From JBDHTO01 sp039808665 (GTDB lineage Bacteria; Pseudomonadota; Alphaproteobacteria; Paracaedibacterales; JAKBAR01), in assembly GCA_039808665.1 (NCBI GenBank), contig JBDHTO010000033.1:1-11514 (forward strand): a DNA stretch of 11,514 nt, given 5' to 3'. Under the pieces are notes generated by a model. That model was not told the DNA's origin and searched no databases. It worked only from the letters and a program-made list of their open reading frames with translations. This document shows positions 7,456 through 11,514 of this stretch, piece by piece; the stretch's first letter is position 1, and the number at the start of each line of letters is the position of its first letter. The position numbers and the translations under genes are program-made.

Positions 7456-7481
7456 TCCTCATTCCTCAGCCCTTTCCCCAC

Positions 7482-7530
7482 AAGAAGCCTTGCCAAACCG
7501 GGTCTTACCCCTTGACAAAGCTTCTTTCTA
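7482..7530 (+). terminator. possible terminator or hairpin after hfq
   Basis: AAGAAGC (7482-7488) pairs with GCTTCTT (7520-7526), and after one mismatch TTG (7490-7492) pairs with CAA (7516-7518). The large loop holds a second hairpin, GGGT-ctt-ACCC (7500-7510). The following TTCTATTGTT is only moderately T-rich. The 3' arm overlaps the -35 element of the next promoter. It is a weak candidate for the hfq terminator. Confidence 0.3.
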
Positions 7531-7540
7531 TTGTTAGCAT
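7512..7540 (+). promoter_or_regulatory. promoter of the leader peptide and substrate-binding gene
   Basis: A consensus TTGACA (7512-7517), a 17-base spacer and TAGCAT (7535-7540), preceded by an extended -10 TGT (7532-7534). The expected start point at about 7547-7548 coincides with the A of the ATG of the 12-codon leader ORF, so that ORF would be translated from a leaderless or nearly leaderless transcript. Confidence 0.65.
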
Positions 7541-7547
7541 CTTTTCT

Positions 7548-7586
7548 ATGCGAAGATTTCTATCCGTAAATATTTATTGTTGTTGA
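7548..7586 (+). CDS. candidate leader peptide with tandem cysteines
   Basis: A 12-codon ORF encoding MRRFLSVNIYCC, ending TGT TGT TGA. It has no Shine-Dalgarno sequence, but its ATG falls on the predicted transcription start of a good promoter, so leaderless initiation is plausible. The two consecutive Cys codons sit immediately before the stop, and the stop codon is the first element of a long hairpin that buries the ribosome binding site of the next gene. Leaderless short ORFs with runs of cysteine codons are known as cysteine-responsive attenuators in mycobacteria; this arrangement is analogous, not demonstrated. Two Cys codons alone would not be significant. The case rests on promoter, ORF and hairpin agreeing in position. 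Confidence 0.5.
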   Translation: MRRFLSVNIYCC

Positions 7587-7642
7587 ATCTCTTTGAAATA
7601 AAAAGGGTCCCGTACCCCATTGTTTTTTATTAAGGAGATTTA
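7584..7642 (+). promoter_or_regulatory. long hairpin sequestering the ribosome binding site (translational attenuator)
   Basis: Bases 7584-7594 pair with 7632-7642 (11 pairs, two of them G-U). After a two-base bulge (GA, 7595-7596), AATAAAAA (7597-7604) pairs fully with TTTTTATT (7624-7631). At the tip GGGT (7605-7608) pairs with ACCC (7614-7617), leaving CATTGT (7618-7623) unpaired on the 3' side. The 5' arm starts with the stop codon of the Cys-Cys leader ORF, and the 3' arm contains the whole AAGGAGA (7632-7638) preceding the ATG at 7645. A ribosome paused on codons 11-12 of the leader would cover the 5' arm and expose the site. The tip with its six T residues could also act as a weak terminator. 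Confidence 0.6.
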
Positions 7643-7644
7643 TC

Positions 7645-8631
7645 ATGTTACGTCGCATTTTTCTTTTTACGTTTATTGTCGTATTTGGTTTCATTTTTTT
7701 CAGATATATTACCCCTCCATCCCAGGAAAGCTTGCCCGTCATCGCGGTGACACAAATTATTGAACACAATACCCTGGATACGGTTCGAGAGGGCTTTTTC
7801 AAGGGAATCAAGGAAGCTGGTCTTGAGGATGGCAAACACGTTCGTATTGTCTATCAAAATGCCCACGGCCAAATGACAACGGCGGCACAAATCGTACAGC
7901 AATTCGCGAACCTTCACCCCAAGGCAGTTGTGGCCCTTTCCACACAAAGTGCGCAACTTCTTCTCCCCTTTTCAAAACAACAAAACATTCCTCTTATTTT
8001 CTCAGCTGTCACGGATCCAGTTGCCGCAAAAATTGTCCAGGATGTTAAAACACCCGTCAAAGGGGTCACAGGCGTCAGTGACTATATGCCACCCCTGCCC
8101 CAAATCAAAATGATTAAGGCCTTCGTCCCCCATATCAAGGTTTTGGGCGTCCTCCATAATCCCTCTGAGGTCAATTCCACCCTGTTCCTTCAAAAAGATT
8201 TTTCAAAAGCCGCAAAGGAAGAAGGTCTCACCCTCGTTTTTTCTCCCTTAAACAATACGAATGAGTCGGTTTCCGCCACGCGCCACCTGATGGGGAAAGT
8301 GGATGCTCTTTATTTTCCCAATGATAATACGGCCATGGCCTCTGTCCCCTCTATCGTTTCGATCGCCTATAAACACAACATTCCCGTTTTTGCAAATGAC
8401 CAAGCAAGCGTTGAACAAGGCGCTGTGGCGGCCCTTTCCTATGATCGTATTCAAATGGGAAAGGATACAGCCAACCTTGTGATCCAAGCACTTAAAGAAG
8501 GACGGAACATAGAGATCCCCACAATTGTTGGAGGAAAAATTCAAACGGTTGTGAATATGGCTTCCCTTCAAAAACTTAACCTTGTCATCCCACAGTCCCT
8601 CAAAGATATTGTCAAAATTAGCGGAGAATAA
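7645..8631 (+). CDS. ABC-type substrate-binding protein (PF04392/TrpX-like)
   Basis: A 328-residue protein of the ABC_sub_bind family, whose members deliver small molecules (tryptophan or other aromatic compounds in studied cases) to an ABC importer. Residues 1-19 are a strongly hydrophobic segment after MLRR, with no clear cleavage site or lipobox, so it may be membrane-anchored, facing the periplasm. Family landmarks are DTVREGFFKGIKEAG (45-59), YQNAHGQMTTAAQIVQQF (70-87), ALSTQSAQ (97-104), the IPLIFSAVTDPVAAKIV block (115-131), GVTGVSDYMPP (140-150), VLGVLHNPSEVNS (166-178) and a C-terminal lobe with ALYFPNDNTA. It has a strong AAGGAGA site, predicted to be occluded by the leader hairpin. 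The usual permease and ATPase genes do not follow; the M16 peptidase starts five bases downstream, so this is an orphan here. The ligand is unknown. Confidence 0.88.
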   Translation: MLRRIFLFTFIVVFGFIFFRYITPPSQESLPVIAVTQIIEHNTLDTVREGFFKGIKEAGLEDGKHVRIVYQNAHGQMTTAAQIVQQFANLHPKAVVALSTQSAQLLLPFSKQQNIPLIFSAVTDPVAAKIVQDVKTPVKGVTGVSDYMPPLPQIKMIKAFVPHIKVLGVLHNPSEVNSTLFLQKDFSKAAKEEGLTLVFSPLNNTNESVSATRHLMGKVDALYFPNDNTAMASVPSIVSIAYKHNIPVFANDQASVEQGAVAALSYDRIQMGKDTANLVIQALKEGRNIEIPTIVGGKIQTVVNMASLQKLNLVIPQSLKDIVKISGE

Positions 8632-8636
8632 TTTTT

Positions 8637-9893
8637 ATGTCAGATGTTCGCGTCACAACTTTGGATAACGGCCTCAGGGTCGCAAGTCACACAAACACAT
8701 CCGTTGAAACGGTAACACTCGGCGCCTGGCTTAATGTCGGTGCACGTCTAGAGCCCAAAGAAGTCAACGGTGTCGCCCACGTTCTTGAGCATATGGCCTT
8801 TAAGGGAACAAAGACGCGATCCGCCAAAGATATCGCAGAAGTCATTGAAAACGTCGGTGGCTACATGAATGCCTATACAAGTCGTGAAAGCACCGCTTAC
8901 TACACACGCGTTCTCAAAGATAATGCAGAACTGAGTGTGGACATCGTTTCCGATATCCTTCAAAACTCAACCTTTGACGAGGAGGAATTTAAGAAGGAAC
9001 AATCCGTGATTATCCAAGAAATTGGACAATCCTATGACACACCGGATGATATTATTTTTGATTATTTCCAAGAAACCTGTTTCCCAGATCAGGCTATGGG
9101 GCGCCCCATCCTTGGGACATCAGAGATTATTCGATCCCTCACCCCCAAACGTGTGGCCCAGTATATGCACGATCACTATGGCGCAAAACAAATGGTTATT
9201 GCGGCCGCAGGTCACATCAAACACGATGCTCTTGTGGAGCTTGTGAAGGATTATTTTACAACGCTCCCCCTGGATAAGGCGGCAACATCTGAGCTGGCTT
9301 CCTACAAGGGTGGCGTTTTTCACGAGTCGCGAGATTTAGAACAAGTACACATTGTGGCAGGATTCGAAGGCGTTCCCTATAAGCACGAAGATTACTACGC
9401 AACAGCTCTTCTTGCGACCATCCTTGGTGGCGGGATGTCCTCTCGTCTTTTCCAAGAGATCCGTGAAAACCGGGGCCTTGTTTATTCCATTTACGCATTT
9501 CACTCCGCCTATACTGACACAGGTATCTTTGGTATTTATGCCGGCACCAATGGTGAAAAGGTCGATGAACTTTTGGAAGCCACGGCCAAGGAACTTAAAA
9601 ATGTCAAACATACAGATATTAAAAAAGAATTGAATCGTGCAAAGGCACAGCTAAAGGCAAGTCTGATGATGAGTTTGGAAAGTACATCTTCCCGCTGTGA
9701 ACAACTTGCGTCCCAAATGCATATTCACGGCCGTCCGATGAAGCCCTCAGAAATTCTTGAAAAAGTTGAAAAAGTTGATACACACCATATCAAACATGTA
9801 GCGGAAAAACTCTTTTCAAGTGCGCCCACCCTTACAACTCTTGGCCCCCTTGACAAGGCGCGTGATCACGAAATGCTGCGTGTCAAAAGATAA
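8637..9893 (+). CDS. M16 zinc peptidase (mitochondrial processing peptidase-like)
   Basis: A 418-residue M16B metallopeptidase, the family of bacterial relatives of the mitochondrial processing peptidase beta subunit; in alphaproteobacteria such proteins are single-chain, of about 420 residues. The inverted zinc motif HVLEH is at 48-52 (ligands H48 and H52, catalytic E51), and the third ligand is E128 in VIIQEIGQ. The second, inactive half carries the conserved GGGMSSRLFQEIRENRGLVYS segment (264-284) that contributes R and Y to substrate binding. There is no signal peptide, so it is predicted cytoplasmic. It starts five bases after the substrate-binding gene, with GGAG ten bases upstream of the ATG, and is therefore probably under the same promoter. 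It ends at a hairpin at 9914-9946. The natural substrate cannot be read from the sequence. Confidence 0.95.
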   Translation: MSDVRVTTLDNGLRVASHTNTSVETVTLGAWLNVGARLEPKEVNGVAHVLEHMAFKGTKTRSAKDIAEVIENVGGYMNAYTSRESTAYYTRVLKDNAELSVDIVSDILQNSTFDEEEFKKEQSVIIQEIGQSYDTPDDIIFDYFQETCFPDQAMGRPILGTSEIIRSLTPKRVAQYMHDHYGAKQMVIAAAGHIKHDALVELVKDYFTTLPLDKAATSELASYKGGVFHESRDLEQVHIVAGFEGVPYKHEDYYATALLATILGGGMSSRLFQEIRENRGLVYSIYAFHSAYTDTGIFGIYAGTNGEKVDELLEATAKELKNVKHTDIKKELNRAKAQLKASLMMSLESTSSRCEQLASQMHIHGRPMKPSEILEKVEKVDTHHIKHVAEKLFSSAPTLTTLGPLDKARDHEMLRVKR

Positions 9894-9913
9894 GAAATCC
9901 GACAATACAAAAG

Positions 9914-9946
9914 TTCTCCTCCTATTCTTGTGAAAATGGAGGGGAA
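9914..9946. terminator. hairpin between convergent genes, probable bidirectional terminator
   Basis: TTCTCCTCC (9914-9922) pairs with GGAGGGGAA (9938-9946), nine pairs with one G-U, around a 15-base loop. On the minus strand it is followed by CTTTTGTATT, a modest T tract suited to ending the exported repeat-protein gene. On the plus strand the following TTCTTG is weak. It lies between two convergent stop codons. Confidence 0.55.
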
Positions 9947-9964
9947 TTCTTGAAAACAGATTTT

Positions 9965-11470
9965 TTATGAATCCGCAGGCATTTCATTGAGGAATTTCTG
10001 AGCCTTTTCTGCTCCCATAGCTCCACGTTTGAAAACTTCTTCCAAATATCCACGACGCTCAAGAAACGACACACTTTTAAACACCCCTCTTCCATCAAAA
10101 GCGCACTGCATAATACTTGTCAGAGTGCGTTCTGAAACAATAGGGAGATTATTATGTCTCTTTCTCTCCGTAACACCTACAAGATAGGAAAACCGCTCTT
10201 TATCGTCAAAAAGGGCATGCGCATTCTCATAAAGAGCCTCATAGATAAGCATGTTTTGAGCATATTCCGTCATATCGTCGAGGTTTTTTCGAGCTGCAGT
10301 CTCCTCTAAATACTGACGTCGTGCGGATGCAGAAAGATCTTCAAACACCCGATTACCATCAACCGCAGACCAAATCATCCATCGTTGAGCATCATGCGCG
10401 CCAACACCGGGTGTATCATCAGGGTTTTTTCTTAGGGAAATCTCGGATAAATAGGCTCGGCGCTCCTTCAAAGACTTAGATTGAAAAAGCCCAATTCCTT
10501 CAACTGCCCAACGATTGAGTTCCTCTTGAGCATATTCCGCAATACGCGCAGGCATTCCCCTCGAATCTTTTCGTCCAGAACCCTCACAAAGATATTCATA
10601 CCGCTCCTCAACAGAGGTATTTTTAAAAAAAACTTCTCCCTTTCCAGCATTGGCGATAAGGCATTCTTGTGCATATTTTGAACCGGGACCAGGCGTACCA
10701 TCAGGGTTTTTACGCTCAGCAATGGTTTTAACATAATGATAGCGGGCTTCCAAAGGCTTGTCTTGAAAAGGAATCCTTCCAAAAACAGCTTCAACAACAA
10801 GTGCATACTGAGCATAGTCAGAACCAATCACCGGCATCCCTTTATCATCTCTTTGTTGGGCCAGAGCATCGACATAGGTATAAATTAATTGCCGTGAGGT
10901 ATTTGAAAAAAATTCTTCAGATAATAATTCCTGCAACATATCATCCTGTTTCAACTTAAAAATTCCCGGAAGAACGTCAATAAGAACAACCCAGGTAAAG
11001 GGAAGCTTATGGGCTTTTTCTAAAAATATCCCGAGCTTAGAAGGCTTATCAGCAGATTTCCCCCAAAGCTCTTGCGGATCCATATCAAGTATTTCTTTAC
11101 GGAAGTTGGCTAACATTCCATCCCGCATTTCCCCTCGCACATCATCGCCCGTTTTTGAGGCATCGGAAATAGTCACCCCCTGAAGACTAGAAAATCTTTT
11201 CCATAGAGTAAGATTTCCCCTAAACCCACGGTTCGTACTTAAAAAATTCAATATTCCTTGAGAAGGAAGAAACTGAAACACCACCTTAAAAGAATCGTCA
11301 AGATTTAAACACCCCCCAAAAGGAATGTGATTTTGCTTCATCGAAGCGAATGTCAGTGATGGAGAGAGATTTTCTGGATAAGCCATGTCATCATCTGTCG
11401 CAAAACATTCCTGCCACGACGCTACAGCCATCCCTGCCGTTAAAAGACGTAATTTTTTATAAAACATCAT
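9965..11470 (-). CDS. exported repeat protein with F-box-like segment, candidate host-directed protein
   Basis: A 501-residue protein with no family I can name. Residues 1-24 are a signal peptide (MMFYKKLRLLTAGMAVAS..., likely cleavage after CFA). Residues about 57-93 resemble an F-box, a eukaryotic motif of ubiquitin ligase adaptors (VVFQFLPSQGIL, then STNRGFRGNLTLWKRF). Residues about 178-486 are a solenoid-like tandem array of a unit of about 47 residues. I chose the start at 11470 because GGAGAGGA stands eight bases before it and the signal peptide then begins at once; an in-frame ATG at 11500 has no such site. It is convergent with the M16 gene and appears monocistronic. A role in contact with a eukaryotic host is inferred from the F-box-like segment and from export. 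Sec export alone would leave it in the periplasm, so a further step would be needed to reach host cytoplasm. Confidence 0.82.
   Translation of the reverse strand: MMFYKKLRLLTAGMAVASWQECFATDDDMAYPENLSPSLTFASMKQNHIPFGGCLNLDDSFKVVFQFLPSQGILNFLSTNRGFRGNLTLWKRFSSLQGVTISDASKTGDDVRGEMRDGMLANFRKEILDMDPQELWGKSADKPSKLGIFLEKAHKLPFTWVVLIDVLPGIFKLKQDDMLQELLSEEFFSNTSRQLIYTYVDALAQQRDDKGMPVIGSDYAQYALVVEAVFGRIPFQDKPLEARYHYVKTIAERKNPDGTPGPGSKYAQECLIANAGKGEVFFKNTSVEERYEYLCEGSGRKDSRGMPARIAEYAQEELNRWAVEGIGLFQSKSLKERRAYLSEISLRKNPDDTPGVGAHDAQRWMIWSAVDGNRVFEDLSASARRQYLEETAARKNLDDMTEYAQNMLIYEALYENAHALFDDKERFSYLVGVTERKRHNNLPIVSERTLTSIMQCAFDGRGVFKSVSFLERRGYLEEVFKRGAMGAEKAQKFLNEMPADS
10013..10816 (-). repeat. six tandem protein repeats of about 47 residues
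   Basis: Residues 219-486 of the exported protein split into units at 219-265, 266-312, 313-359 (47 residues each), 360-402 (43), 403-447 (45) and 448-486 (39), with a degenerate earlier copy around 178-218. The consensus is roughly YAQ..L...A..G...F, then S.EER..YL.E...RKN, then PDGTPG.G. Each looks like two helices and a glycine/proline turn. The later copies have lost the turn. Copies have diverged at DNA level, so the array is old rather than recently amplified. Confidence 0.75.
11192..11302 (-). other. F-box-like segment (residues 57-93)
   Basis: The spacing of hydrophobic residues follows the F-box pattern: a VVFQFL helix, proline, then ILNFLSTNRGFR in place of the usual LxxxxxVCRxWR, then the closing LWKRF. 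Many F-boxes end in LWxxL or LWxxF. The usual leading LP is displaced, so this is a divergent match read by eye. Confidence 0.5.
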
Positions 11471-11478
11471 AAGAATAA

Positions 11479-11486
11479 TCCTCTCC
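11479..11486 (-). promoter_or_regulatory. ribosome binding site deciding the repeat-protein start
   Basis: GGAGAGGA on the minus strand, eight bases before the ATG at 11468-11470. It excludes the upstream in-frame ATG at 11500. Confidence 0.7.
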
Positions 11487-11514
11487 GATATATTTATCAT
11501 GATATGAATATGGA

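Noticed and set aside
11471..11500. Ten-residue N-terminal extension of the repeat protein
   Set aside because: No ribosome binding site precedes the ATG at 11500, whereas the ATG at 11470 has one and gives a standard signal peptide.

Overview
The window (11.5 kb) looks like a chromosomal segment of an alphaproteobacterium, most likely a host-associated lineage of the Holosporales/Paracaedibacter type; the order-level placement is inference. The evidence is a C4-pathway 5-aminolevulinate synthase whose residues match the Rhodobacter enzyme position for position, an Hfq of the alphaproteobacterial type, an MPP-like M16 peptidase, a trkA-dat-hfq neighbourhood, and an exported protein with an F-box-like segment plus tandem helical repeats, which suggests life with a eukaryotic host.

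Layout. Bases 1-160 probably hold the 3' end of an unidentified gene. Bases 257-586 encode a small exported coiled-coil protein with a lysine-rich tail, closed by a strong terminator (615-642). xseA (minus strand, 645-2003) diverges from hemA (2074-3288). Next come trkA (3363-4745), an unrecognised exported protein (4827-5606) overlapping dat by 4 bp (5603-6448), a HAD hydrolase (6453-7115) and GTG-started hfq (7192-7455). In many alphaproteobacteria trkA, dat and hfq are near neighbours; here two extra genes interrupt them and hflX does not follow hfq. A second unit (7645-9893) encodes an ABC-type substrate-binding protein without a permease or ATPase in view, then the M16 peptidase. It ends at a probable terminator shared with a convergent 501-residue exported repeat protein (9965-11470).

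The most notable observation lies between hfq and the substrate-binding gene. A promoter (TTGACA, 17 bp, TAGCAT with an upstream TGT) would start transcription at or within a base of an ATG opening a 12-codon ORF, MRRFLSVNIYCC. Its stop codon begins a long hairpin (7584-7642) whose 3' arm contains the whole Shine-Dalgarno sequence of the transporter gene. This reads as a cysteine-responsive translational attenuator: a ribosome stalled at the two Cys codons would cover the 5' arm and free the ribosome binding site.

The second notable item is the minus-strand protein at the right end: signal peptide, F-box-like segment, then about six repeats of roughly 47 residues. It is a candidate host-directed protein. 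No tRNA, rRNA, CRISPR array or insertion sequence was seen, and no gene-free stretch exceeds 300 bases.
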